Positions 25,182 to 34,274 of a stretch of DNA of 64,000 bases are shown here, piece after piece; position 1 is the stretch's first letter; every line of letters starts with the position of its first letter. Location of the stretch: positions 434,001 to 498,000 of the forward strand of contig NZ_JAKGTH010000006.1 of NCBI RefSeq assembly GCF_021568705.1. Direction: 5' to 3'. The notes below the pieces were generated by a model, which was given only the letters and a program-made list of their open reading frames with translations, was not told where the DNA came from and made no database searches. The stretch comes from Gillisia lutea. Its GTDB lineage: Bacteria > Bacteroidota > Bacteroidia > Flavobacteriales > Flavobacteriaceae. The position numbers were made by a program, and so were the translations under genes.

Positions 25182-25202
25182 TGCTCCCACTACTTTTTTT
25201 TA
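25173..25202 (+). terminator. Terminator overlapping the small basic gene's stop
   Basis: AAAAAGTAGTG and CACTACTTTTT form a perfect 11-base stem with loop CTCC, followed by more T. The stop codon TAG is part of the left arm. Confidence 0.88.
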
Positions 25203-25342
25203 GTAAAAGACGTTCTTTGAAAATGAAATCGGTATTATAAAAATTGTAATATCCAGATTTCTTCAGGATTGAAAATCCTGTGAAAATTTATTGTTTAATC
25301 CATCTGTGCCTGCTTAGGCAGCATAGATAAAAATCTAAAAGA

Positions 25343-26881
25343 GTGGACAAAGAGTTGATTATCAGATCCAGTTCCTCTGCTGTAGATTTTGCCTTAATTA
25401 AAGATGGAAAACTAGTTGAATTACACAAAGAAGAAGACGACAGTAATTTTGCCGTTGGTGATATTTTTATCGCTAAAATAAGAAAAGCTGTCCCGGGATT
25501 AAATGCCGCATTCGTGAATGTTGGCTACACAAAAGATGGTTTTTTACACTATCATGATCTCGGACCTCAAATTTCTTCTTTGCTGAAGTTCGTAAAACGT
25601 GTAAGCACAGGTAAGTTAAAAGATTATTCTTTACAGAATTTTACTTTTGAAAAAGATATTGATAAAGACGGAAGTATTTCTGAAGTCTTAAAATCAAATC
25701 AGTCGCTATTGGTACAAGTGATGAAAGAACCAATATCCACCAAAGGCCCAAGAATAAGCTCAGAGCTTTCTCTTCCGGGCAGGTATATTGTTTTAGTGCC
25801 TTTTTCTAATAGAGTTTCAGTTTCACAAAAAATTGAAAGCAAAGAAGAAAAAGACCGTCTTAAAAGACTGGTAAAAAGCATTAAACCAAAAGGATTTGGT
25901 GTTATTGTACGTACCGTAGCAGAAGGCAGAAAAGTAGCAGAGTTAGACAGAGACCTCCAGAATTTATTAGGTCGCTGGACAACCATGTGTAAAAAATTAT
26001 ATAAAGCTCCACATCCATCAAAGGTATTAGGAGAATTAAACAGAGCATCCTCTATTTTGAGAGATGTTTTTAATGATTCGTTCACTTCCATTTGTGTAGA
26101 TGATGAGACGCTTTATGCACAAATTAAAGATATTGTGGCAGAAATAGCGCCCAATAAAGAATCAATTGTAAAATTGCATCAATCCAATGTTCCAATTTTT
26201 GAAAAATTTGGTATCGAAAGACAGATAAAAACATCCTTCGGAAGGACTGTATCGATGAGCAAAGGTGCCTATCTTATTATAGAGCACACAGAAGCCATGC
26301 ACGTCATAGACGTCAACAGCGGTAACAGGTCCAATAAAGCAAAAAATCAGGAAGAAACAGCCTTAGAAGTTAATTTAATCAGTGCTTCAGAAATCGCCCG
26401 TCAGTTGCGTTTACGTGACATGGGAGGAATCATCGTAGTAGATTTTATCGACATGAATAAAGCTGAAAACAGAAAAGCCCTTTTTGACCATTTACGGGAA
26501 GAAATGAGCGATGATAAAGCTAAACACAAAATATTACCTCCAAGTAAATTTGGATTGATACAAATAACCAGACAACGCGTACGGCCGGAAACGAATATCA
26601 AAACACGGGAAGAAAATCCCAACGGTACCGGAGAAATTGAGGCTCCAATCATCGTGATAGATAAGATTAAAACCGACCTGGAAAGGCTGATCAAAAAGAA
26701 TCATAAAAAGATCACCTTAAGCACGCACCCATTTATTGCAGCCTTCTTAACAAGAGGCTTTCCATCACCCCGTTCACAATGGTTCTTTGACCATAAACGC
26801 TGGGTAAAAATTTTACCAAGAGACGCTTACACGTACATGGAATACCACTTTCACGATAAAAACGGGGAAGTATTAGAATAA
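25343..26881 (+). CDS. rng: Ribonuclease E/G family endoribonuclease
   Basis: The 512-residue protein starts at a GTG codon; no ATG is available upstream of the conserved KELIIRSSSSAVDFAL. It contains an S1 RNA-binding domain inserted near residues 38-130 (GDIFIAKIRKAVPGLNAAFV), the catalytic metal site in MHVIDVNSGN and IIVVDFIDM, and no long C-terminal degradosome scaffold, as in RNase G and Bacteroidetes RNase E/G. It cleaves single-stranded AU-rich RNA and matures rRNA. The leader (25203-25342) contains two small hairpins: CAGGATT/AATCCTG around 25264-25281 and TGCCT/AGGCA around 25308-25321. Confidence 0.95.
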   Translation: MDKELIIRSSSSAVDFALIKDGKLVELHKEEDDSNFAVGDIFIAKIRKAVPGLNAAFVNVGYTKDGFLHYHDLGPQISSLLKFVKRVSTGKLKDYSLQNFTFEKDIDKDGSISEVLKSNQSLLVQVMKEPISTKGPRISSELSLPGRYIVLVPFSNRVSVSQKIESKEEKDRLKRLVKSIKPKGFGVIVRTVAEGRKVAELDRDLQNLLGRWTTMCKKLYKAPHPSKVLGELNRASSILRDVFNDSFTSICVDDETLYAQIKDIVAEIAPNKESIVKLHQSNVPIFEKFGIERQIKTSFGRTVSMSKGAYLIIEHTEAMHVIDVNSGNRSNKAKNQEETALEVNLISASEIARQLRLRDMGGIIVVDFIDMNKAENRKALFDHLREEMSDDKAKHKILPPSKFGLIQITRQRVRPETNIKTREENPNGTGEIEAPIIVIDKIKTDLERLIKKNHKKITLSTHPFIAAFLTRGFPSPRSQWFFDHKRWVKILPRDAYTYMEYHFHDKNGEVLE

Positions 26882-26900
26882 ACTTATTATTCTTAAAACT

Positions 26901-26933
26901 AACGCCTTTCATTAATTTGAGAGGCGTTTTTTT
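26901..26933 (+). terminator. Intrinsic terminator of rng
   Basis: AACGCCTTTC and GAGAGGCGTT pair over 10 bases (one G-T), loop of 8, followed by a T-run. It lies 20 bases past the RNase G stop codon and before the convergent type IX substrate gene. Confidence 0.88.
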
Positions 26934-26958
26934 ATACTTATAATTCAAGGCAGCGTAA

Positions 26959-28836
26959 TTATCTCTTTAGACTGAAATGCCCTTTTAGAACTCCATATTC
27001 TTCAATTAAAATATGATACCAGTAATCTCCACCCGGCAGATTTTTCCCTTTCAAAGTGCCATCCCAGAAAAAGCCTTCTCCACTACCAGACTTTAATAGC
27101 TTTCCATACCTGTCAAAAACCCTAATTTCTGAAGCTGGAAAATAAGACACCCCATTCAAGCGAAAAACGTCATTATAACCATCACCATTGGGAGTAATAA
27201 ATTTAGACGCCACAATATGCGGGAATTCCTTATAAACTGTTTTACAACCACTCATATCGCGCATATAGCCGGTATAAACACCACTTGGCACCTCATTAAA
27301 TACACTTGAGAGCTGATAGTTAATACCATCTATAGAATATTCAAATGTTCCCGAGTTTGCCGGGTTTATAATAACAGAATCTCCCTCAGAAGCAATACTT
27401 TCTATTTCTGCATCATCTATGGGGGAAATAGTGAATTTTTTGATCGCACTACAGCCCTGATTCGAAGTGATTGTAACCCTATAATCCCCCGCCTCATTGA
27501 TAGTTATACTTTGAGAAGTTTCGCCTGTAGACCATTGATAATTAAAACCTGAAACCTCAGCATTTAACATCAGGGATGAATTTGGACATAGTTGAAGGTA
27601 TTCATCTTCAACCTGCGGACTTTCATTAATAGTAAATTCTATAGCTGTTCGTGTACTTGCCGGACAATTGTAAAGAAGATTTGCGGCTTCTACATAATAA
27701 ACACCGGAAATATCAGGTTGAAAAGTAGTAGACCCACCTCTTAGCAAATTCCCACCTGCTGGCTTGTCATACCAACTCGCCGTTTCTCCTTCTCCAATTT
27801 CAACTGATAACACAGGAATGGGTTCATTACTACAACTACTTACATCCCCCAAACTTAAGGGAGGATCAGGGGTTTTGATGACATGAATATAAAAAGCCTC
27901 TGAGGCCGAACTACACAGGTTATTATTTAAGTTGACCTGATCTTCAGCAACCTTAACTCTATAGTATTTAGAAGAAGTTAACTGAGGTGTATTATATATG
28001 CTCCCAGTCTCACCAGGAATGTCACTCCATATTTCTGAATTCACACTTTCCTGCCATTGAAAAACATGAGTGTTATAAACAGAAAAATCAGGGGTAGCAG
28101 TCAGGATTGTGGCAACAGGTGTTTCCTCTTCACATACTACAAATTCGGTATCATTTGTTTCAGGTGAAGAGATCGTTGTAAGATCTCCACAGGAACGAAA
28201 GATAATATCATCTATAGCCAGATCATTTCCGCAACCGCCTTCCCCGTTGTTAAACATTTTAAGTATAACCTTATCCTGTCCCGATTCACTTTTAAAAGTC
28301 AAAGCATATTGCTCCCATTTAGGCGAAGCAGAAGACGAAATAACTCCGGTGCTTCCTTCTTTTAATAGCTGAGTATCGGTTTCATCCCAAATCTCAAAGC
28401 GTACATTTATAGGAATTTCCCTATTTAAACAGGCAGTGCTGGTTGGATCGTAAATATTTATAAGATAGGCTGAAAATTCATAGGAAGTATTTTCGCAAAG
28501 CCCGGAAATGGATGTTTTAAAAAACTGCCCTGAAGTATAATCGGCATTTACAATAAGCGCCCTACCATTAGAAAGTGTATAAGTCGGTAAATACGAGTGC
28601 CATGAAAGAATTTGTTGACCTAACTGATTCGAAATGGTATATTGCCCGTCTTGCGGATCTTGCGTGACATAAGTATAGCTGGTAATTTCAGGATCTAGAG
28701 CCGGGCCATATCCTGTTCCAGATCCAAAATCTTCCTGAAATATAGGGTCTCCCTTACTTCCTTCACAAAAACCCAATTGCCCAACACATAGATTGAAGGA
28801 AAATAATAATCCAAAAAGGAAAAAATATCGAGTCAT
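26959..28836 (-). CDS. Type IX-secreted surface protein with type B C-terminal sorting domain
   Basis: The start at 28836 gives a signal peptide (MTRYFFLFGLLFSFNLCVGQ); an upstream start at 28869 would add 11 residues. The N-terminal region (about 25-215) resembles a carbohydrate-binding, jelly-roll type domain (EDFGSGTGYGPALDP; LAIDDIIFRSCGD). Several immunoglobulin-like segments rich in Cys follow. The last about 85 residues are the gliding-motility-associated (type B) domain: FITPNGDGYNDVFRLNG, IRVFDRYGKLL and PGGDYWYHI, which sends the protein through the type IX system. The ligand is unknown. A TATATTTG box lies 4 bases before the ATG. Confidence 0.9.
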   Translation of the reverse strand: MTRYFFLFGLLFSFNLCVGQLGFCEGSKGDPIFQEDFGSGTGYGPALDPEITSYTYVTQDPQDGQYTISNQLGQQILSWHSYLPTYTLSNGRALIVNADYTSGQFFKTSISGLCENTSYEFSAYLINIYDPTSTACLNREIPINVRFEIWDETDTQLLKEGSTGVISSSASPKWEQYALTFKSESGQDKVILKMFNNGEGGCGNDLAIDDIIFRSCGDLTTISSPETNDTEFVVCEEETPVATILTATPDFSVYNTHVFQWQESVNSEIWSDIPGETGSIYNTPQLTSSKYYRVKVAEDQVNLNNNLCSSASEAFYIHVIKTPDPPLSLGDVSSCSNEPIPVLSVEIGEGETASWYDKPAGGNLLRGGSTTFQPDISGVYYVEAANLLYNCPASTRTAIEFTINESPQVEDEYLQLCPNSSLMLNAEVSGFNYQWSTGETSQSITINEAGDYRVTITSNQGCSAIKKFTISPIDDAEIESIASEGDSVIINPANSGTFEYSIDGINYQLSSVFNEVPSGVYTGYMRDMSGCKTVYKEFPHIVASKFITPNGDGYNDVFRLNGVSYFPASEIRVFDRYGKLLKSGSGEGFFWDGTLKGKNLPGGDYWYHILIEEYGVLKGHFSLKR

Positions 28837-28987
28837 TTTCAAATATACAGGAAATTCAAGGTGAACCACTAAAATAAATAATCTGCATAAATAATAGCTA
28901 ACCTAATCTCTACCCACAATTTTTTAATCGAACTCAGCTTTCAGTCATTAGAAAGCGTTTTTTTACCATTGTATTTTTACCTTTGTG

Positions 28988-29473
28988 ATGATGAATTCTA
29001 AAGCTAACCAAAAATCTTACACTGTTAAAGAAGCTACTCTTAAACTAGCTCAATACTGTGCTTATCGAGATAGATCTCAAAAGGAAGTGGAAGATAAACT
29101 CAGGGAAATGCGAATGATTCCAGCTGCTTGCGAGCAAATCATTATAAAACTTATGCAAGAGAATTTCTTAAATGAAGAACGCTTTGCCAGAAGTTTTGCA
29201 AGAGGGAAATTCAGAATTAAAAGATGGGGAAGAAATAAAATAAAACAAGAACTAAAATTACGCCAGATCTCTACTCCCTTAATTAAAATAGCGCTTACTG
29301 AAATTGACGAGATAGAATACTATAGCTGCCTTCAATATCTTGCCGAAAAAAAGCTTGCTCTAATTAAAGAGAAGGACAAGAATAAGAAAAAGAACAAGCT
29401 CATCGCATTTTTACTTCAAAAAGGATACGAATCTAACCTCGTGTACGAAGTAAGCAATACTCTTATAACTTGA
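28988..29473 (+). CDS. recX: RecX family regulatory protein
   Basis: The protein of about 161 residues is made of three-helix repeats typical of RecX: LAQYCAYRDRSQKEVEDKL, then LMQENFLNEERFARSFARGKF with RWGRNKIKQELKLRQIS, then the third repeat to the end. RecX binds and inhibits RecA filaments. The start could be ATG at 28988 or 28991; GTG at 28985 is less likely, since TACCTTTG, a -7 box, ends exactly there. The 3' end overlaps that of the convergent cupin gene by 11 bases. Confidence 0.9.
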   Translation: MMNSKANQKSYTVKEATLKLAQYCAYRDRSQKEVEDKLREMRMIPAACEQIIIKLMQENFLNEERFARSFARGKFRIKRWGRNKIKQELKLRQISTPLIKIALTEIDEIEYYSCLQYLAEKKLALIKEKDKNKKKNKLIAFLLQKGYESNLVYEVSNTLIT

Positions 29474-30344
29474 TATTGTTCTTTTTATGTGTTCTATAAA
29501 TGGCTTGTTCATTTTTATGATCTATCCATCCCTGCCCTTTCCATTTTCTCATGGTATTATCAAAATACCTCATAAATCCAAGATTATAAACAGCCTTAGA
29601 TAAGTTAGTAAGATTCCTGGAGGTAGCACGTAAACTCATGCTAAATCCAGCTGTAAGATATGTCATCTGATGCCAGTAACCTTCCGGCATATACAATGTC
29701 TCTCCGTGATTTAGTTCGGTTATATAACCCTGAGCCATTTTTAAGGCAGGGAATTTTTCGAAATCCGGGTTTGTGAAGTCAATATCCTCTCTAGAGATTA
29801 ACGCATGGGGAACTTTGTACAAGAATTTACTTTCTGAGGGCGGATATAAGATACATTGCTTTTTCCCATGAAAATGAAAATGAAGGATATTGGCATAATC
29901 GATATCGTAATGCATGAACACTTTTGAATTTGCTCCTCCAAAGAACAACATGGGCAGCTGCTTCAAAAATCGCAAACCCATATCAGGAAATTTGAAATCT
30001 TCCTGTAGCTTAGGCACTTCCTTTAAAAGATGATAAAGAAATATGCGATAATTAGTAGGTTTGGATTTCAGCAAATCGATGTACTCCGACATCTTCATTT
30101 TAAGATGTGGTTCATTAAATTTAAATTCAGAAGTAATTGGCCTATCATCATATAAAGGCACCGTTTTCTCACCGGCAACTTCCTTTATATAATCTAACGA
30201 CCACTTATTATAGGCCGGCCAGTCTTCTATTAGATGCTCTATTACTACCGGCTTTTGCGGTTGTACATACTTCTTAATAAAATCTGCCTTAGAGATCGTC
30301 TTTTCTCGAGGGATCTGGGTTAACTGCAATCGTTCTTTCATCAT
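29463..30344 (-). CDS. JmjC/cupin-like Fe(II)-2-oxoglutarate oxygenase homologue (second copy)
   Basis: The 293-residue protein is a Cupin_8/JmjC-like member with an intact metal triad His145, Asp147 (FMHYDID) and His225 (EGYWHQMTY), plus the conserved LYPPSESKFLY segment. Proteins of this type hydroxylate proteins, tRNA or small molecules. It is a clear paralogue of the preceding gene product (same length, shared KRLP/KQLP, LYPP and DFxxxPAL segments), overlapping it by 4 bases, and both follow bioB directly. The substrate is unknown. Confidence 0.88.
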   Translation of the reverse strand: MMKERLQLTQIPREKTISKADFIKKYVQPQKPVVIEHLIEDWPAYNKWSLDYIKEVAGEKTVPLYDDRPITSEFKFNEPHLKMKMSEYIDLLKSKPTNYRIFLYHLLKEVPKLQEDFKFPDMGLRFLKQLPMLFFGGANSKVFMHYDIDYANILHFHFHGKKQCILYPPSESKFLYKVPHALISREDIDFTNPDFEKFPALKMAQGYITELNHGETLYMPEGYWHQMTYLTAGFSMSLRATSRNLTNLSKAVYNLGFMRYFDNTMRKWKGQGWIDHKNEQAIYRTHKKNNIKL

Positions 30345-31210
30345 TCAATACCTGCAATTTTGTGCGTTTTTTCTATCGCACGTTTATTTTTATAATCTAT
30401 CCACTTTTGCCCTTTAATTTGGCGCATGAAATTATCGTAATTCCTTGTAATTATCAAACTCCTTAACACTTCCAATATTTTCCCGGGCGATCGGGGTAAA
30501 GATCGTAGTGTTAAAGATAAACACGGACTTTCATATGTTATATAATGCCACCATTTACTGGGGATAAAAAGTGTATCTCCATGCTTCAAGCTTGTTTCAA
30601 AACCTTTTGCTTTGGCTAACGCCGGATATTTATTAAAATCTGGAGCACTCATATCGATGATTTCCATACTCACAATAGAATAGGGCACCTTATACAAGTA
30701 TTTGGTTTGATCTGGCGGATACAGAATCACTTTCTTCTCTCCTGCAAAATTGAAATGAAAGTTATCGGCAAGATCCATGTCATAATGCATTACCACCTTT
30801 CCGCCTTGTCCGCCAACAAACAGTACCGGAAGGCGTTTAAAGAATTTCACTCCCAAATCGGGATACTTAAAATCCTTTACCAATTCGGGGCAATTTTGAA
30901 GTAAATTGAAAAAGAACATTCTCAAATCTGTTGGTTCAGATTTGAGAATGTCTATATAATCTGTCATTTTTACCCGTTGTGCAGGCGCATGACTTTTCTG
31001 ATTGCCTTTTGCGGGTTTTCCATCATACAGAGGGACTATTAAATTTCCCGCTTTTTGTCGAAAATATTCAAGATCCCATTTCCTGGTCGCACCCCAGTCT
31101 TCACTTAAATCTTCAATTACAACGGGTTGCTGCGGAATAAAATACTCCCTTAAAAAGGTTTCTTTTGAAATTCCCCTCACCCGAGGTATGGATGTTAAGT
31201 CCAGCTTCAC
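30341..31210 (-). CDS. JmjC/cupin-like Fe(II)-2-oxoglutarate oxygenase homologue (first copy)
   Basis: The 289-residue protein has metal ligands His142, Asp144 (VMHYDMD) and His222 (SKWWHYITY) in a Cupin_8/JmjC fold, with the shared N-terminal FIPQQPVVIEDLSEDW. It starts only 8 bases after the bioB stop codon and overlaps its paralogue by 4 bases, so the three genes are probably co-transcribed. Nothing in the sequence says whether the target is a protein, RNA or metabolite; a link to biotin is suggested only by position. Confidence 0.88.
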   Translation of the reverse strand: MKLDLTSIPRVRGISKETFLREYFIPQQPVVIEDLSEDWGATRKWDLEYFRQKAGNLIVPLYDGKPAKGNQKSHAPAQRVKMTDYIDILKSEPTDLRMFFFNLLQNCPELVKDFKYPDLGVKFFKRLPVLFVGGQGGKVVMHYDMDLADNFHFNFAGEKKVILYPPDQTKYLYKVPYSIVSMEIIDMSAPDFNKYPALAKAKGFETSLKHGDTLFIPSKWWHYITYESPCLSLTLRSLPRSPGKILEVLRSLIITRNYDNFMRQIKGQKWIDYKNKRAIEKTHKIAGIE

Positions 31211-31218
31211 GACAAAAT

Positions 31219-32310
31219 TTAAATTTTCGCTTTTTGCTTATTTTGAGCTTCTAAATTTCTTTCAATAGTATGTCCCGGTCTTGTCCATTTTGGTTTTTCA
31301 CCAAGATTCTGAAATTTAGAATCTTCTGCAGCTACAGTTTCAGGTTGCGCTTTTTTCACAAATGGTTTTTGAGGATTCAAGCCCAAAGCCTTAAACATCT
31401 CCATATCTTCACTAACATCCGGATTAGGAGTGGTAAGCAATTTATCTCCTGCAAAAATGGAATTTGCTCCAGCAAAGAAACACATAGCCTGTCCTTCTCT
31501 ACTCATTTGAGTTCTTCCTGCTGAAAGTCTTACCTGAGTTTCTGGCATAACTATTCGTGTAGTAGCAACCATACGTACCATATCCCAAATAGACACAGGT
31601 GCTTGTTCCTCCAAAGGAGTCCCTTCTACCGGAACTAAGGCATTGATAGGTACAGATTCGGGTTGCGGATTTAAAGTTGCCAAAGCAACCAACATCCCCG
31701 CACGGTCTTCTATAGTTTCTCCCATTCCAATAATACCACCACTACAAACGGTAACATTGGTTTTACGCACATTCCCAATAGTATCTAGTCTATCCTGATA
31801 CCCTCGTGTGGAAATTACTTCTTTATAATATTCTTCGGAAGAGTCTAAGTTATGATTATACGCATACAATCCTGCCTCAGCCAAACGCTGCGCCTGATTT
31901 TCTGTGATCATACCTAGTGTACAGCATACTTCCATATCCAGCTTATTGATGGTTCTTACCATTTCTAATACCGAATCAAATTCAGCACCGTCCTTCACAT
32001 TTCTCCAGGCCGCCCCCATGCACACTCTGGAACTTCCCGAAGCTTTCGCGCGAAGTGCCTGAGCTTTTACCTGATTAACGCTCATTAAGTCATTCCCTTC
32101 AATATCGGTATGATATCTGGCTGCCTGTGGGCAATACCCGCAATCTTCCGGACAACCACCAGTTTTTATAGATAGCAACGTGGAAACCTGTACGGTATTT
32201 GGATCGTGGTGCAACCTGTGTATGGTAGCTGCTTCATAAAGCAACTCCATAAAAGGTTTATTATATATCTCTAGAATCTCTTCTTTTGTCCAATCGTGTT
32301 TAATAGCCAT
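31219..32310 (-). CDS. bioB: Biotin synthase BioB
   Basis: The 363-residue radical-SAM enzyme inserts sulfur into dethiobiotin. The CxxxCxxC motif is in KTGGCPEDCGYCPQ and the auxiliary cluster region SGGIIGMGE and RLSAGRTQM is typical of BioB. The C-terminal 40 residues form a longer, charged tail than usual (EDSKFQNLGEKPKWTRPG). A candidate -7 box TATTTTTG lies at 32328-32335 on the minus strand. bioB is the last biotin-pathway gene in this locus. Confidence 0.97.
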   Translation of the reverse strand: MAIKHDWTKEEILEIYNKPFMELLYEAATIHRLHHDPNTVQVSTLLSIKTGGCPEDCGYCPQAARYHTDIEGNDLMSVNQVKAQALRAKASGSSRVCMGAAWRNVKDGAEFDSVLEMVRTINKLDMEVCCTLGMITENQAQRLAEAGLYAYNHNLDSSEEYYKEVISTRGYQDRLDTIGNVRKTNVTVCSGGIIGMGETIEDRAGMLVALATLNPQPESVPINALVPVEGTPLEEQAPVSIWDMVRMVATTRIVMPETQVRLSAGRTQMSREGQAMCFFAGANSIFAGDKLLTTPNPDVSEDMEMFKALGLNPQKPFVKKAQPETVAAEDSKFQNLGEKPKWTRPGHTIERNLEAQNKQKAKI

Positions 32311-32412
32311 GAAAATTGATTTGAATTCAAAAATAACTAAAACTAAGCTTTCTTAGTTGTTTCGTATTAAAAGTTTTATCTCCCCGGCCTATTCAGGCAA
32401 GAAATTATAAAT

Positions 32413-33567
32413 TTATATTTTACTTATTAGAATGCTTACCGCATTCCCACCAAAGCCAACGGCATTCACCAGTATATTATTTAATCTTTTTGGTACCTTG
32501 CTTAAATTAGAAAAAGGAACCGGAATAAATTCCTGATGTTGTAACATTAAAACAGCCAGCTCCATGCTCAAGATTCCCGAGGCACCAAAGGTATGCCCCA
32601 GTTTCCATTTGTTAGTTGTTATTGCCGGCAACTCTTCTCCAAAAATGGACCTAATGGCATTTAGTTCGGCCTGATCGCCTTTTATAGTTCCCGGGGCATG
32701 CATTACTACAGCGTCAATTTCATTTACCCCAAAATTACCAATAGCCATTTTCATCGAATTCTGAAAACAATCGCCTTCAGCTGAAATGGACACCGAATGT
32801 GTCAATTTTTCTGTAGCATATCCAATTCCCGTTATCTTAGCTAGTGCATTTTCTGAAGTGTTTTCAAGGCATGCTACTCCCGCCGCTTCCCCTAAAACCA
32901 TAGAATTTCGTGTTTTTCCCATTTGCAAAGCCTGGCATGGATATTCGAGATCTTCCGAAGCGTATATTTTCATAGCCTTCATCTGAGAAATGGTAAAAGG
33001 CGTTAGAGCAGCTTCACTCCCGCCTACCATAAACTTATCTGCAAGCCCTGATTGCAGCCATGCCACCCCATTTAAAACAGCATGCAAACCCGTAGAACAG
33101 GTCACACTGTGTGAGATGTCGGGACCAGCAGATTGAATATCCTGAGCTACCCAAGACGAGATATTACCCAATGTGGTAGTAGGAGATGCTAATATTTCCG
33201 CTTTCTTAGTTTCCAAAAAAAGCTGATGATATTTTTCAAAAAGCTGAGTAGCTCCTCGGGAGCTTCCAATATTCACCCCAATATCATCCCCTTTTTTCCA
33301 GCCTGCATCCTTAATCGCCTTCCTAGACGCATATACAGCAAACAACACCGATTCATCCAGATTTTTGAACTGCAAATTAGAAGCTCGAAGTTCTGCAATC
33401 GCTTCTTTTACTTTATTCGGAAGAAATGCTGCAAACGCTTCTATTCCCTGAAAATCGCGTTTTTCTATGAAGTGCTTAGTATCCTTATAATTTTCCCATA
33501 TCTCTTCCGAGGTACTCCCCAAAGAGGAAATTGTGGTAAGGGATGTAATATAAACCGGAGTTTTCAA
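32413..33567 (-). CDS. FabF-like beta-ketoacyl synthase in the biotin locus
   Basis: The 384-residue condensing enzyme has the complete Cys-His-His triad of the FabF/KAS II fold: Cys157 (VTCSTGLHA), His290 (VMHAPGTIKGDQAE) and His325 (KLGHTFGASG). It is shorter than FabF (about 412) and its first His motif differs from the standard HGTGT. It lies between the SET gene and bioB. A dedicated pimeloyl-chain role is likely from position but not proved; the alternative is an ordinary acyl synthase that happens to sit here. Confidence 0.85.
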   Translation of the reverse strand: MKTPVYITSLTTISSLGSTSEEIWENYKDTKHFIEKRDFQGIEAFAAFLPNKVKEAIAELRASNLQFKNLDESVLFAVYASRKAIKDAGWKKGDDIGVNIGSSRGATQLFEKYHQLFLETKKAEILASPTTTLGNISSWVAQDIQSAGPDISHSVTCSTGLHAVLNGVAWLQSGLADKFMVGGSEAALTPFTISQMKAMKIYASEDLEYPCQALQMGKTRNSMVLGEAAGVACLENTSENALAKITGIGYATEKLTHSVSISAEGDCFQNSMKMAIGNFGVNEIDAVVMHAPGTIKGDQAELNAIRSIFGEELPAITTNKWKLGHTFGASGILSMELAVLMLQHQEFIPVPFSNLSKVPKRLNNILVNAVGFGGNAVSILISKI

Positions 33568-33687
33568 GTAGTAGATTTTTCAGCAAAAATAAGTCCTAGG
33601 GCAGCTTTATTTAAATTTAAACTCTTAAAATTATGAAATCAAGTTCTATAAGCAATTATGAGGTTTAACAAATTCTCTCCTTTCTAT

Positions 33688-34272
33688 TTATTCCTGATAA
33701 TAAAGATTAAGTATTGAATCCATTTCCTGCCTTCCTGCTAAAATAGCTCTTAATTTTTCCAGCATTTCAAAAGGCAATAATTCTTTTAAAGGCTGTGCTA
33801 CTTTTTCAATTTGCACAAATGCATCTTCCAGCTGCAGGTCCCATTCTTTATGAAAATTTAGAAGGTCATCCGGAAACACGGTCGTTCTTTCTGTTCCTTC
33901 ATCTATAGCTTTGAAGGCTTCGGAAACATTTAAATATCCATAATCATCGGTGAGTTCTTCCCCTGGATAAATATCTCTCACCGCTATCTCAAAGTCGTAA
34001 GCTGTTGACAGGCAATTAGATCTAAAACTATGATTCACATATTTAGCAATATCCCAGCATAGCACAAAGTTTCCCTTGTTATTCCTAAATGAATATTTAT
34101 CTATCATTTGTTGGGAAAGTGGCTTCATTTCCGAAACCTGAACAGGTGTATATACCTGGTCTAATTCTTCCTGTACCCAGGTAATACTTCCTTTAGGGAT
34201 GAATTTTGTGGCCACTACCCCGTAGCCTATCTCATCGCTTATAAATCTGATTTCCGTATCTGGATGAATCAT
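33688..34272 (-). CDS. SET-domain protein
   Basis: The 194-residue protein has a SET methyltransferase core: GYGVVATKFIPKGSITW (16-32), the SAM-binding NHSFRSNC (80-87) and GEELTDDYGYLN (104-115) with the catalytic-type Tyr. There are no pre-SET or post-SET cysteine clusters, though a C-terminal helical extension (about 120-194) is present. SET enzymes usually methylate lysine in proteins. It lies between bioA and the ketosynthase gene. The start codon directly follows a long hairpin (34275-34315). Its substrate is unknown. Confidence 0.85.
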   Translation of the reverse strand: MIHPDTEIRFISDEIGYGVVATKFIPKGSITWVQEELDQVYTPVQVSEMKPLSQQMIDKYSFRNNKGNFVLCWDIAKYVNHSFRSNCLSTAYDFEIAVRDIYPGEELTDDYGYLNVSEAFKAIDEGTERTTVFPDDLLNFHKEWDLQLEDAFVQIEKVAQPLKELLPFEMLEKLRAILAGRQEMDSILNLYYQE

Positions 34273-34274
34273 AA

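Noticed and set aside
32341-32358. AACTAAG/CTTAGTT inverted repeat upstream of bioB as a BirA operator
   Set aside because: It does not match the known BirA pattern (TTGTAAACC-type half sites). It may be a weak terminator of the ketosynthase gene, as T-rich sequence follows on the minus strand.
33226-33636. A 136-codon plus-strand frame over the ketosynthase start
   Set aside because: Antisense to a coding gene with intact catalytic residues; the translation is Phe/Ser/Arg-rich noise.
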